Source: Xenoacremonium recifei (lineage: Eukaryota; Ascomycota; Sordariomycetes; Hypocreales; Nectriaceae). Taken from it: 64,000 nucleotides of DNA. Each line of letters opens with the position of its first letter. The first letter of the stretch is position 1. The notes below the pieces were generated by a model, which saw only the letters and a list, made by a program, of their open reading frames with translations, made no database searches and was not told the DNA's origin. Positions 43,060 through 55,334 of the stretch are shown here, in pieces. The position numbers and the translations under genes are program-made. Location: contig WOFQ01000017.1 in assembly GCA_012184525.1 (NCBI GenBank), positions 434,001 to 498,000 of the forward strand, read 5' to 3'.

Positions 43060-43493
43060 GCCTCACGACGTATATATGGCTCTAGGTGCAGATACAGTCG
43101 TTTAGGACGAGATCCTCAGATACAAGTGTGTATAATAAATGACTACGCCCATGAGTGTATAATAACTCACCACACAGAAATGATATTTGATCCTTCCTTG
43201 TCATAATCATTTCGTTATCGTTCCTAACCGTGAGAGAAATGAAAGACTGCAGCGAATGAACAGAGCATGGATACAACTAGCAACCAAGGATCAATTTACT
43301 CCCAAGTAGGTTTGAGCCATTGAGTCGTGTGCAGAATTCATAAAGTTTGGCTTTCTATGCTGATTTTCTTTGCTTTGATATTCAGGCATTTCAAGCAATG
43401 CTAACCTTCAGGGCGATATTGTAATGCATAAAAGTTGGTCCTGGCTACCTATCTACTTACGTACGAGAACACATTTGTTCGACAAACTCGGTT
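43060..43493. other. Intergenic between convergent genes
   Basis: 3' flanks of the regulator-like gene and the dienelactone hydrolase gene; nothing else seen. Confidence 0.6.
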
Positions 43494-44427
43494 TCACAGG
43501 TACTTGGAGAAGTAGTCTGCGACATGCTGGTATCCCCGCTGGTACTCCTTCACATTTGCCTCATCTTCCAGGTTCGCTCGGGCGCCCATCCATCCGTGAA
43601 ACATCGTCGAGTAGGTCTCAACTTCGCCTTCGTGCGGCGGAGTTGAGAGAATCTTCTTACACTCAGCAATATCCTCTGCAGACTCTCCAGGAGACGCGAG
43701 TAACAGGTGAGGCGCGTTCGTGTTCTCGGCATCTTTAGGGTCCAAGCCTCTGTTTCGCGTGGTCAGTTGGAATTAGAGAGATGATGAAGCATCCCATAGC
43801 GGATCAAGAGGTCACATTTACTTACCCGGGATGAGCTGTTCCGCTAACATTGAACTTTCTCCCTTTACCTTCGTTATCCGGACCGCAGGCTTGAATTGCA
43901 ATTTTACCCTGAATGAAATTAGTCACAAATTTAAGGGACCCTTCATTAGAACACTCACCCCCCAGCAAAGACCGAAAATTCCCACATGGTCCTCAACCGC
44001 AGGCCACTTGGCCCCGATTTCCTTTCGTATCTTAAGAATCGTCTCCAGGTTAGTGGCGAAATTGGCGGGGCCAGCCATGAAGCTCTGGATCTGGGCCTGC
44101 TTCTCCTCTGTGTCCGGCGGAAGGACTGCCTTATCTAGGGGCTTGCCGTCGAACAGATCTGGAACAAGGACTAGAGCAGAAGTCAGGGCCGCAAGACGAT
44201 CCGCACCTTGCATGGTCTGGGGCGCTACTCCGAATACATCGTAAACGTCGATGATGAGTTTCTCGGCGGTATCAGAGCCAACGATGTCTTCAGGTGTTAG
44301 TGAAGCCTGGACAGGCTTTGGCGTGAAGGGACTTGCAGGTGTTGACGCCGGCGATGGTCTCCCAGCGGCCTTTGGTTTGGTACTCCGCAGAAACGGGTGC
44401 TAATTCACAGCAAGCCTTGCTAGCCAT
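43494..44427 (-). CDS. Dienelactone hydrolase family protein, with a GC-AG intron
   Basis: Predicted 252-aa alpha/beta hydrolase of the DLH family, acting on lactones or esters in the cytosol. Exons are 44427-44337, 44287-43959, 43908-43826 and 43749-43494. The N-terminus MASKACCELAP is a fungal DLH hallmark. The nucleophile is Cys138 in GLCWGG and the His is in MFHGWMGARA. Intron 1 starts with GC (GCAAGT) and ends with AAG after a CACTAAC branch site; only this junction gives VNTYIVGSDT and the family frame, as no GT donor fits. Fungal relatives are linked to beta-ketoadipate-like ring catabolism or unknown lactones. Confidence 0.83.
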
Positions 44428-44887
44428 TGCGTAGGTGAAAATTCGGCCAAGAGGAATTAAAATTGTCGTGGTAGATCTGAGTCTATCAAGAGTCGTGGGA
44501 GATGAGGCTTATAACCCTCGATGAACCACACAATAACTCGGACATAATGGGCTAGGTCCATCGGACTTTGGATCTCAAACAAAAAGACTTCTCGGCCCGC
44601 TCCCCTTTGTTTTGAGTGGCTAATCGTGTGGTCTCGAAGAATGCTGCCCACGATTGTCACAACTGTCCCCGCATCGGCACCGAAGCGGTGCCGCGTCGGC
44701 AAAACTTATAAGTACTGAGACCCCGGCAGAAAAATGAGTACCAGGGCAATTGAGAGAGACCTGCGAATTGTCGTTCAATCCCTCAGCCATGAGACTCTCA
44801 TCTGGAATAGATTAAAAGGGCTGGTCCCTTCCATGATGCTTTCATTCGCAGATCAATCGCGCCGGGTGTCTATCAGAAGCGGTGAAA
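44428..44887. promoter_or_regulatory. Divergent promoter region, DLH and DHA1 antiporter
   Basis: Shared upstream region of two head-to-head genes. No gene seen. Confidence 0.45.
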
Positions 44888-46492
44888 ATGGCCGAGGGAC
44901 AAAATGTTGCCCACGATACACCGCCAGGCGACAAGAGGGAGGACGTTATCACAGCTCCTCCAGCCAAAAATTGGAACGATAATGCCAAGACGTCTGGGGC
45001 AGCAGATTCGGAGAAACAAGACGAGCCTCTACGTACATCTGAGCTCGATTACACCATTTTCACGCACCGAGAAAAGACATCCATCATCATGATGGTTTCG
45101 TTTCTGGCGATGATCTCGCCTTTGTCGAGCTCCATCTACCTGCCCGCGATACCTTCTATAGCCAAGGCCATGAACGTGTCCATTTCTCTAGTCAACTTGA
45201 CAATCACAGCGTATTTGGTAAGTCGCTCGTCTTGAAACCGATATCCCACTCTAACTCTCGACAAGATATTCCAGGGGATCGCACCCTCTATTCTTGGCAA
45301 CCTCTCCGACACACATGGCCGCCGCCCAGTATACATGATTTGCTGTATTATCTATCTTGGTGCAAACATCGGGTTAGCTGTGCAGAACTCATATGCCGCT
45401 TTGTTTGTCCTTCGATGCCTGCAAAGCTGCGGCAGCAGCGCGACTATTGCACTGGGAAGTGCCACGGCTGCAGACATGGTCACCCGCGCAGAGCGTGGGA
45501 AATATCTGGGATATGCAGCGATGGGTGTTACGCTGGGTCCTGCTCTAGGACCTGTAATTGGCGGGTTACTCGACGAATACCTTGGATGGCGCTCAATGTT
45601 TTGGTTTCTCACAATTCTTTCAGGCGTCTTGTTCCTCTTCATCTTCATGTTTCTTCCGGAGACATGCAGGAATGTGGTGGGAAATGGAAGCATCGAACCA
45701 CCGTGGTGGAATAAATCCTTCTTAGAGTTGCTACGACCTCGGAAGCGAGAGCCTTCTGGTGAGGAGACAAATGGCAAGAAAAGACACCCCAACCCATTTG
45801 CATCTCTCAAAATTCTGACCAGCCGAGAGAGCGGGATCATTCTTGGGTTCAGCTCTCTCATGTACGGGGGTTACTATATCATCCTCACAACCCTTTCTAG
45901 CCAGCTTGCAAGCCGGTTTGGGTATTCGTCTGTCATCATTGGTGTATGCTACCTACCGCTCGGGGTGGGTAGTCTCTGTTACCGATACACCAGCGGTTTT
46001 CTCATGGATTGGAACTTCCGGCGCCACGCAAAGAAAGGCGGAATCGAAATCGTGAAGAATCGCCAGCAAAACATCAACACTCTGCCGATTGAAAGAATTC
46101 GCATTGAGATGTCGTTACCGCTGGTGTATTTATCATGCGGAATGATTATGGTTTACGGATGGATTATGGAAAAGCAATTACCTTTGGCCGGTATCGAAGT
46201 CTCGCTATTTTTCTTCGCCTTATTCTTTTCCGGGGCATTGAATAATCTCAACACCCTCATTGTGGATTTAAACGTCCATTCTGCTGCGACAGCTGTTGCT
46301 GCAAGTAATCTGTCCAGATGCTTGGTTGGCGCCGGAGCGGCGGCAATTGCGACGCCATTGATTGACAGATTGGGAATTGGATGGACGTCAGTCTTTATAT
46401 CAGGTGTATGGGTCAGTATTACCGCGTTGCTGTGGCTTGTGATGCTGAAGGGTCAGGATTGGAGACGGAAAGCATCAAAGCATGAAGATTAA
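44888..46492 (+). CDS. MFS DHA1-type drug:H+ antiporter
   Basis: Predicted 518-aa plasma-membrane exporter. Exons are 44888-45217 and 45266-46492. After a hydrophilic tail of about 60 residues there are about 12 spans. Family motifs: SSSIYLPAIPSIA in span 1, ITAYLIFQGIAPS across the intron, LSDTHGRRPVY (motif A) and LGPALGPVIGGLL (motif C, typical of antiporters). The long central loop (SFLELLRPRKREP) is usual for QDR/FLR-like proteins. Likely exports drugs, toxins or metabolites. Upstream frame starts with GTG, so the ATG at 44888 is used. Head-to-head with the DLH gene. Confidence 0.86.
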
Positions 46493-46929
46493 CGGGAGTT
46501 TGACTCTCTGCATCGCCTACAAAAATAGAATGTACATCATTGAAGACTATACTTTGTTACAGTTCTAAGTACATTAAATGTAACCGAAGAGTTCTTTCTA
46601 GGCATACAGATGACACACGTTGGTGCTAGGGTAAAAAAAAATGATGGGAACCTGGGAGAGGGCCGGTATGAAGCTCTTCTCTTGTCACAAACCACACCCG
46701 GCTACAATAGCGTGTCTAAATATAGTTGTCAGTCTGTCCCCTGTGAGTTTGCCATAGCCCCAATATGTTGTTCATCAAAAGACACGAAAAGAGAGAGGAT
46801 CTGCTCCCATGATCCTTCAGCTCCAACAACACACATTAGGTAATCCTGAAGGTGACGGACGCATTTCCCCGCGCAGCTCTCCGTCTCCCCCACTTGTTCC
46901 CCGGATGGAACACTCACAACCGAAGCACA
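46493..46929. other. Intergenic, regulator promoter
   Basis: Nothing recognised besides an A-run near 46634. Confidence 0.5.
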
Positions 46930-49121
46930 ATGGATGAAGCAAACGAGCGCAGCCAGCCGATGCGCAAATCCTTCGCCTGCGATGAGTGCAAGCGGCGCAA
47001 GATCCGCTGCTCCGGCGGCGATCGGTGCACCAACTGTACGCGGGACTCGAAGCCGTGCCGGTACTCGTCGCCGTCGCAAAAGCTGGTTTCGCTACAGAGG
47101 TGAGCCGACCCTGTCCATGTGAAATCGCCCGGCCTCTAACGCTTCGCGGACCAGGCGCCTCCGGGATCAAGAGGTCCTCCACCAGGACATCGAAAAGGCA
47201 TGGAAAATGTATCTCCCTGAGGTTGATCTGGAGACTGCGCTTCGCAACTTGCGCCAGAGCCCTCAGGAAGCCGGAGACGAGCTTCCCGCTGCCGATCCGT
47301 ATCGCCAATCAAGCGCTGCGGCCGTAGATGATGTTGAGCAGCCTTCGGCAACTCTAGCAGAGCATAGCAATGCCGAGGACTACGAGTTTGACGAGTCACA
47401 TGATGTGGAACGATCTATCGACGGCATGGCCTTTCTGACTGCTGACACGCGCAAAGCCGGCTACACAGGGCCGCAATCTGGCATCGCTGCTCTCAAATTT
47501 CTGCAATCCCTCCCACCGTATTTGCCCATTACATATGCCTCTCCGTTACCTGGCCCTGATGACACAGTTCTCCCGGAAGCGTCATCACAAACACCCGCCG
47601 CGATCAACAGATACATCGACGATTACTTCTCTCTGTATCATCCCGCGTATCCCATCCTCCATGAAGGCACCTTTCGCGCCCGGGTATCAGGTGAGCCTTA
47701 CTTTGTCCTCTTCAAGTCCACGTCTAATTCCCGGTAGGTGCCCTTGCAAAACCACGGGATGGGTCTTGGCCGCTGTTGTATAACTGTGTCGTCGCCATAG
47801 GGGCTTTCGTAAGCGACTCAAGTACCACCAAGTGCGACATCCCTTTCTTCTTGGAGGCGCGGAAACACTTGAGCATGGACATCCTCGAGAAAGGATCCCT
47901 GGCCTATGTACAAGCGACCGTATTGCTCGCCAATTATCTACAGAAGAGGAACAAACCTAATGCCGGCTTCATCCTCATCGGGATTGCCTTCCACATGGCC
48001 CTCGCTATTGGCTTGCACCGAGAGTTCGACGTACCAAGCACATCCCCCTTCACCATGGAAATCCGGCGGCGAGTTTGGTGGACGCTGTTTGTGTTCGTGT
48101 CTGGGGCACAACTGGCTTTAGGACGACCTGCTGCGTCTCTTGTGGGAATCAACGTTAAGCTACCAACCAACCTTGATGACTTCAATCTTGCGGTTGACAT
48201 GGAGGAACTTCCACCCCCAAAGTCCGAGCCAACCGTATCTTCGTGTCTTATTTCACAAATTGAGTTGGCTAAGATTGCAAATACCATTCATGACGAGCTG
48301 CTCACACATCGACGGCCAAGCTATGCGAAGGCAACAAAGCTGGAAGAACAAATTCGATCCTGGTGGAATGCTCTACCACCTTACTTCGACCAGAATATTG
48401 TCCTAGAACCGCGTTTAGAGCTCCCCAAAAGGATCCTCCTATGGAGATCCTTAAACCTGCGCATTGTTCTAAATCGGCCATTTTTATTTGAGGCTATTGC
48501 TTCTAACGCACAGCTCAGTGTTTCGGTTGAGCCCATCAAGTCGTGTCTGACAGCAGCTGATGAGTGCGTTGCTTCCATCTGCGGATTTCTTGAGTCCCTT
48601 GAGAATGCTAAGAGAGGATTCGCATGGTATGCAACTGCCTGGCTCATCACCGCCAGTTTTGTTCAGGCGACGTGCTTCATTTACAGTCCAGGGCATACTT
48701 TAGCTGCCAGTTGGATCTCTTCCCTCCATCAGGCCATTAGATGTTTGCAAATACTGGGCTCTTCTCATGATATTGCGCTTCGAGCTCGGGACATCCTTCA
48801 GAAAGTTGTTGGTAAGCACGGTACCTTCCTTTTGTCAACACTTTTATCTTGGAATACCAGCATGGCTAACTCTCTTCAATCAAAGAGCAAAGGAAGTACA
48901 TGGACTCATGCCCGGAAGGCATCCTAGATTCGATTTCGTCGCTTTCAGGCCTTGGGATGATCCCAGAGACTCCATCCTCCGGTATAGACCAAGCTGCTTA
49001 CTCGCTTTCGTCTATTGCGGCTGACGGGCGCTTCGGGTGGCTGAATCAAGCATCCTCCAACCCCGGATTTCCAGAAGGAGAGGGTGCTCTAATGTACAGT
49101 AGCTTCTTTAACATATCATGA
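46930..49121 (+). CDS. Zn(II)2Cys6 transcription factor
   Basis: Predicted 671-aa nuclear regulator. Exons are 46930-47099, 47155-47690, 47738-48811 and 48886-49121. The zinc cluster is at residues 17-42 (FACDECKRRKIRCSGG; C-x2-C-x6-C-x5-C-x2-C-x6-C). The regulatory domain starts near residue 215 (YFSLYHPAYPILHEGTF) and continues with KPRDGSWPLLYN and IRRRVWWTLFVF. The arrangement is that of xylanolytic/aromatic-type activators. It precedes an SDR on the same strand and follows the antiporter; a regulatory link to either is possible but not shown. Confidence 0.88.
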
Positions 49122-49684
49122 CGAATAGCGGTTCCTTTATGGAGTGTTTACATAGAAGCCTCATGTTGCGATGACAATTTGTGCTGAAATGAGATCTTTT
49201 GGCCTTCATGTTTTGCCTTCACCTGGCAGAAAACCATCCAAAACCAGAATTTAAAACAGTGGAGTTCACGGTAGTACATGATGCCCATCGTTCTTTTGAT
49301 GGCCTTATTTGTCTCGAGCCGTGGCCTTCTGGAACGTCATACTAATCGGTCCGAGACCAGGAGCCCACAGCCCCAGACACAAAGAACCCATCTTTTCCGC
49401 GAGCAAATCAGTTTCGAAATAGAGTTGGTAGTGAATTCGAGCATAGCACTGCATGTGAAATGTACATGTGATATTGCGACTACCCCGCGTGTGATCCAAA
49501 ATCGGACCCAGAGGCCCGTCCCGGGCGGCATTGCTCCGATATGCATCATGCATGAGACCCCTCACAGTCTTTCTTCGCATTTGGGCAGAAATCACAGCCA
49601 TAAATAACTCTTGGATTCTCTATCTCTGCTAGCTATCGACCGTTCCCCGAGCTATCTTCTCTTAACTCCAACGGAGCTTCCGTG
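49122..49684. other. Intergenic, SDR promoter
   Basis: No gene seen. Confidence 0.5.
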
Positions 49685-50652
49685 ATGCGTCTCGAAAACA
49701 AAGTCAGTATTGTCACAGGCTCCTCTTCTGGGCTTGGCCGCGCCATCTCTCTGCGGTATGCCCAAGAGGGAGCCAGCATCGTGTGCGCCGATCTCCAGCC
49801 TTCGGCTCGTCTTCCAGAGATGGAGGACAACAGCGTCGACACCCATGAGTTGATCAAGAGCCAAGGTGGGAAGGCCATTTTCGTCAAGACAGACGTCACC
49901 TCAGCAGCCGACATGGAGGCTCTCGTCAAGGCTGCGGTCAAGGAGTACGGAAGGCTAGATGTGTATGTATACGACCTCAACATGTAGAGTTGACGTTGAT
50001 CCCCTGTCAGACTAGTGAACAATGCTGGTGTGGGCTTGGAGGCTCACCGACCCCCTGCTTCGATTCATACCACTGGCGAGGACCTATGGGACAAGACCAT
50101 GTTGGTCAATTCTAAATCGGTCTTTCTCGGCTGCAAATACGCCATCGCTCAGATGCTTGCACAGGAGCCTCATCAGTCCGGAGATCGAGGTTGGATCATC
50201 AACATCTCTTCCATTATGGCCTTGATTGGAGGGCCAAGCAATCGTAAGTCCCGTCTTTCAACCTTTCTCAAAGAAAACCAGGTGGTGACCTCCGTATTTA
50301 GCCTCTTACTGCGCATCCAAGGGAGCTGTAAGCAGCCTTACTCGTCAGGTAGCCCTTGATTATGCACCATCTCGAATCCATGTGAATGCCATATGCCCGG
50401 GCTGTAAGTTAATTGCACTCCACTCCATTCAAAGAAGTCATCGCTTATATACTCTCAGACATCCAAACAGCCATTTTCAAGGAGACAACAGCTCGGGAGA
50501 CTACTATCGAGGATTTGCAAAGAAAGCACCCGTTCAAAGGGCCGGGCATGCCCGACGATGTAGCGCGTTTTGCCGTCGTTCTGGCAAGCGAAGACGCATG
50601 CTGGGTTACGGGGGCGTCTCTGCCTGTTGATGGAGGGTATACCGCTCGCTAG
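49685..50652 (+). CDS. SDR oxidoreductase (glucose/cyclohexanol-dehydrogenase-like)
   Basis: Predicted 268-aa classical SDR. Exons are 49685-49962, 50011-50243, 50302-50403 and 50459-50652. Motifs: TGSSSGLG cofactor loop, an acidic CADL after strand 2 that favours NAD(H), LVNNAG formed across intron 1, INISSIM serine strand, SYCASK active site and the closing LPVDGGYTA. The substrate is unknown. It lies behind a Zn2Cys6 gene on the same strand. Confidence 0.83.
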
Positions 50653-52188
50653 ATGTTCAAAGTAGAAGAAACCCTCTAACGTAAATTGCTACGGGGGGGG
50701 GGGGCAAAATAGCGGCCTCACACATTGTTCAATTCCCTAACTTTATTATCATGCGACCACTGGCATCGTGTTTCATGTTCATTTGGTCACTTGGTGCTTC
50801 ACTGCAAGCGATTGGTGATTGCTGCTTCTGACGTGTCAACAAGCTGGCTTCGTCCCATTCCTTTGTGACCCCTCATTTCGGCACCCAGAAAGTTATGCCG
50901 TCAACGCTAAGCTCATGCATGGCCTGACACCTGGGAGAGAGGAAGTGCTGTCCCGAGTCACGACCTGAATCAACGGCCCTGTACCATGCTGAGAGGCATT
51001 CAAGGCCGTGTAAGATCCCCGCTTCGCTGCCAGGTATTTCGGCGGGCTTTGCCCCGGGGTACAACGTCTGTCACTAGTATGGGGAAAATGGGTTCTAGAC
51101 GTTCGCCGCCCTGGCGGGGCAGCTCGGCGCTTCCTCCGGCCCCTCGATACCGACTCGGAGTACTGTGATGGATCATCACAGTGAACGGATCAAGACTATC
51201 CCTAGACCAATTTTGTATTCAACTCCTCCGCGCCTTCAGGCGACCAAAATTAGGCCAACAATGTTGGAACTACATATCGTCCGGTCAAGGGTGTCCGGTT
51301 GAAAGCCATAATTGCTGCAGAGCCCAAACTTGGCTTCATCCCGATAGACGACACTTTCGCAGCTACCAGCTCGATTTTGACGTCTGTTAAGCAAATTCTT
51401 AAGATTCATATCATAGTGTTAATAAGAAGACGGATTCAACTTGTACAATTTGAACTGTTCACAATATCATCCATCTATATTAGCCATTCCTCGAAGTCGT
51501 GCTCACCATAGAATCCGCATTGTCAATTCTGTACTCCCTGAGAAGCCGTCCCAATCTCGGCATCCGCGGAAATCCTTCCGGAGTACCTCAATATGAGTGC
51601 CAATGCAAGACATCGGAGGACCCTGAAGACTTGGACGGGTCAGGGAGACCGAAAACGGGGATCTGCCGAAGCCTGCGGAGTAGACTGCGCCGGTATCTAC
51701 TCCGGCGTCCCAGCGGGCGGTGCTCCGATGACTTGGCGTATCGAATCGTCTATCATCCAATTATATGATGTCTCCTAGACAACACGCCCAGTTCCTGTGC
51801 AGCGGCGTTGCTCCGAGCAGTGGATCTACACGTAACATCATTCAGCCATCTGCAGGATCGGCACTGGGGCATACCCCGTCAGTGACGGGACCCAGAGCTG
51901 AACATGGCCCGTCAATGGACATGGCCCGTCACATGGCCCGTCTTGCGGCCGCCAACCCCCAACGCCAACAAGCAGAAGAAGTCACATGGACGGAGTGCCG
52001 AGTTGGGCGATGGACAAAGCCCGAGCGAAAGAGGATTCGCAGAGCCACCACGATAGCCACAATACCCACGATAATAGAGCTTAAATATCGACATCATTGA
52101 CCTCCATTACGAGGATCTTCCTTCATCAACATCATCCTATTCTTTCGACATCCTGACAGTGTCACACTTAGGTAAATTGTCTGGCATC
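50653..52188. other. Intergenic, no supported gene
   Basis: Contains a run of about 11 G at 50693-50704. Small frames lack motifs. The last part is the FMO promoter, with a run of four ATGGCCCGTC-like words near 51903-51944. Confidence 0.5.
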
Positions 52189-54287
52189 ATGTCACCAGCT
52201 TTGACCCAAGAGCCCGTCCCAACGGTGTCGCCTAAGAAGCATCACCACATCATTGACCTCCCACCAACAGCCCCGGTCACTTCCAGTCCGGATGTGTGGA
52301 AGATCGCCCAGGAATGGCTTGGTAAACTAGGGACTATTTTGGGCTCTGCAGACTTCTCTGGCCTAGGAGAAATCTTCCACGAGGACTCCTGGTGGCGGGA
52401 TATCCTTGCCCTGCAGTGGGACCTTCGTACTATTCACGGACGAGACCTGATTGCAAGGTTCCTTAGCGAGAACCAGCAGCTGAGCCAGTTGACATCCTTG
52501 CGTCTTCAAGACAATGGACACTTCCAGCCCAAGCTCGAAATCGTCAACAAGGAGACAGGGCTAGCCTGGATCTCCTCTCTCTTCCACTTTGAGACTCGTG
52601 TTGGTCGCGGGTCCGGAGTCCTACGATTGACTCAGGAACAACCAGGGGTCTGGAAGGCATTTGCGGTGTACACAACTCTCCAGGAGCTGAATGGCTTCAA
52701 GGAACCATTGGGTGCTGGACGCCCGTATGGTACCGTGGACTCGATGCCTGGGGGACTCTCGAAGGGAACCTGGTTCGAACGTCGACAGCGACAAGTCGAA
52801 TTCGTCGAGGAGGAACCCCAGGTGCTGATAATTGGAGCTGGTAAATACTGAATCCTAACGTGAACTGTCCAGGAAGACTAACATCCTGGATAGGTCAGGC
52901 TGGTCTAAACATTGGAGCTCGCCTGCAGTCCCTCGGTGTTTCCAATTTGATTATCGACAAGAATAACCGGGTCGGCGATAACTGGAGGAATCGATACAGA
53001 GTAAGCGGGTGTGCGTCCCAACACACAGTAGTATGCATGTTAACTTGAATAGACTCTTGTGACGCACGACCCTGCAGAATTCACTCACCTGGCCTACCTG
53101 CCATTCCCTCAAAACTGGCCCCAGTTTACGCCAAAGGACAAGTTGGCTGACTGGTTCGAGGCTTATGCATCGCTTATGGAGCTGAATGTCTGGACCAAGA
53201 CGACACTTGGCAGCACAAGCTACGACGACGTCAAGGCCAAATGGACCGTAGAGTTGGTGCGGGACGGACAGCCGCGAACCATTCACCCCAACCACGTGGT
53301 CTTCTGCACTGGACACGCAGGCGAGCCTTTGATTCCCACGTTTCCTGGTCAATCAGAATTCAAAGGCAAAGTTTACCATGGCAGTCAGCATGAGGATGCG
53401 TCAAAGTATGATGTGAAGGGCAAGAAGGTGGTTGTCGTTGGAACTGGTAACAGTGGCCATGACATTGCTGAGAACTTCTATGAGAACGGTGCTGAGGTTA
53501 CCATGTTGCAAAGAAGTGGTACTTACGTCTTGACTTTGGACAAGGGTGTTTTCATGCTCCACGAGGGAATGCATTGCGATGGGGGGTAAGTGAACCAGCC
53601 TTCAGCCTTATCTTTGAATAATCTCCTAACTTGATCATCTAGTCCACCTACAGACCAAGCTGATATTGTCGGCGAGAGTTTGCCCTTCCCAGTCCAGTTC
53701 GCTCTCAATAAAGATTTAACTAAGCGAACGGCACAAGTGGAGAAAGAAACCATCGAGGGACTTGAGCGAGCCGGATTCAAGCTTGATTGGGCCATGGACC
53801 GCTCCGGCATTGCTCGACTCTACTTCACTCGTGGAGGCGGATATTACATCGACACCGGATGCAGTAAGCTCATTATCAACGGCAAAATCAAAGTTCATCA
53901 GAGCCCAGATGGCATCGAAGGTTTCACCCCTGATGCGATTAAGCTTAAGGATGGTACCAGTCTCAACGCAGATCTTGTCGTTCTAGCTACAGGCTACGAC
54001 AACATGAAGACCACCGCCCAAAAGGTCTTGGGTGACAAGATTGCCTCGCGGTGCAAAGACGTATGGGACCTTGATGAGGAGGGCGAACTTAACGCGGTAT
54101 GCAATTCTTTCAATGTACGGTGAAAAGAGAAAACTAACAGTTCGTGTAGATCTGGAGACCCAGTGGCCACCCTAACTTCTGGTACATGGGCGGAAACCTT
54201 GCTCTTTGCCGTATTTATTCCAAGTACCTGGCGTTACAGATCAAGGCTGCTGAAGAGGGACTGATTCCGTCTCCTATCCCGAATTAG
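52189..54287 (+). CDS. NTF2-like/flavin monooxygenase fusion protein
   Basis: Predicted 627-aa FAD/NADPH monooxygenase. Exons are 52189-52840, 52894-53000, 53053-53585, 53643-54096 and 54150-54287. Residues about 45-180 look like an NTF2/SnoaL cone (WWRDILALQWDLRTIHGR and SLFHFETR). The FAD loop is IIGAGQAGLNIG near residue 213, completed across intron 1. WPQFTPKDKLADWFEAYA follows, then the NADPH loop VVVGTGNSGHDIAEN and a late ATGYD motif. This two-part layout is a known fungal group related to YUCCA-type FMOs. Product unknown; a role in detoxification or secondary metabolism is inferred. Confidence 0.86.
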
Positions 54288-55334
54288 AAATGGAAGCATT
54301 GGATAATACTCTATGACGGGCTAAACCTAGAAGTGACAAGAGTTGTGCCAAACTGAATTTTTGTTTTTCATCAATTTAGAGTACACTGGTAGAAGAAATA
54401 CATTGAATCTGGCACACTGGAACTCCTCAATTCGTCCGTGCTTAGTCCTGCTGCTCTTATCTAGGAACACCTGCCTTTGAGTCATATTTCATATACTGTT
54501 CAGCCATCCTGGCATCGCCGGCATTTCAACTCTTTGTTACAAGTCTCGGAGGCTCTATTGTGGCCTTTCAGCCGTGAGTCAGCCAAAAGCGTCCAAGTTG
54601 AAAGAACCTTCGTCAACCCAGTTCCCACAGCTAAGCAACTTCCATGCCACACATGACAATAAGGGATGATCCTGTGAGTATTGGATACCATTCACAGACC
54701 ATCGAAGGTTCGCGTTGACTCTTTGGCGTCTCACGCGTAAGTCCGCCGATGCCAGACCCCCACGCAAGTCTTTAAGCCAAGCGACGACAGCTGAAGCTAT
54801 CGGTGTCAGACCGAAGGCGTCATCCTTCCGTCTCATAACCGAGGTCTAGAGAAAAGGACAAAGCGCAAGCGATGGGAACCAGTTCTCGGCATTCCTGCGA
54901 TGCCTTAGTCTCATGGTCTGCACACGGTGAACATGTTCACCCCCCATTTTACATCTTATGCTAGACGCATTAGGAATTGATCTGTTTTGCGGAAGCTTCT
55001 CGCATAAGTGCGGAGGTGCGCCGAGCTCGGCGTAAGTCCGCAGACGCAGAACCAAGGCAGCCGGAGAGCTAAATCCATGCGGAACCCCATGGGGTCACTG
55101 ACGAAACGTCCGGGGCCCCAGACTCTGGGGTCTCAGAGAGACTAATCCTCAGGCTTGATCCCTACGCCAGGCCGGATTTCGAGATCCCGCGGCCATGGTC
55201 CACGAGGTAATGGCTAGTATATAACCGCAGCTCCTTCCCGTAAATGACAACCCTATCAACTCATGCATTGGCTTCGTTTTGTTGTTGGATGCTGATCACC
55301 CCACTGCATTCCAATTGTCCACGTGTACTTCGCC
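54288..55334. other. Intergenic with a twice-occurring CGTAAGTCCGC word
   Basis: CGTAAGTCCGC occurs near 54738 and again near 55030, each within a similar GC-rich context. No gene seen. Confidence 0.45.
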
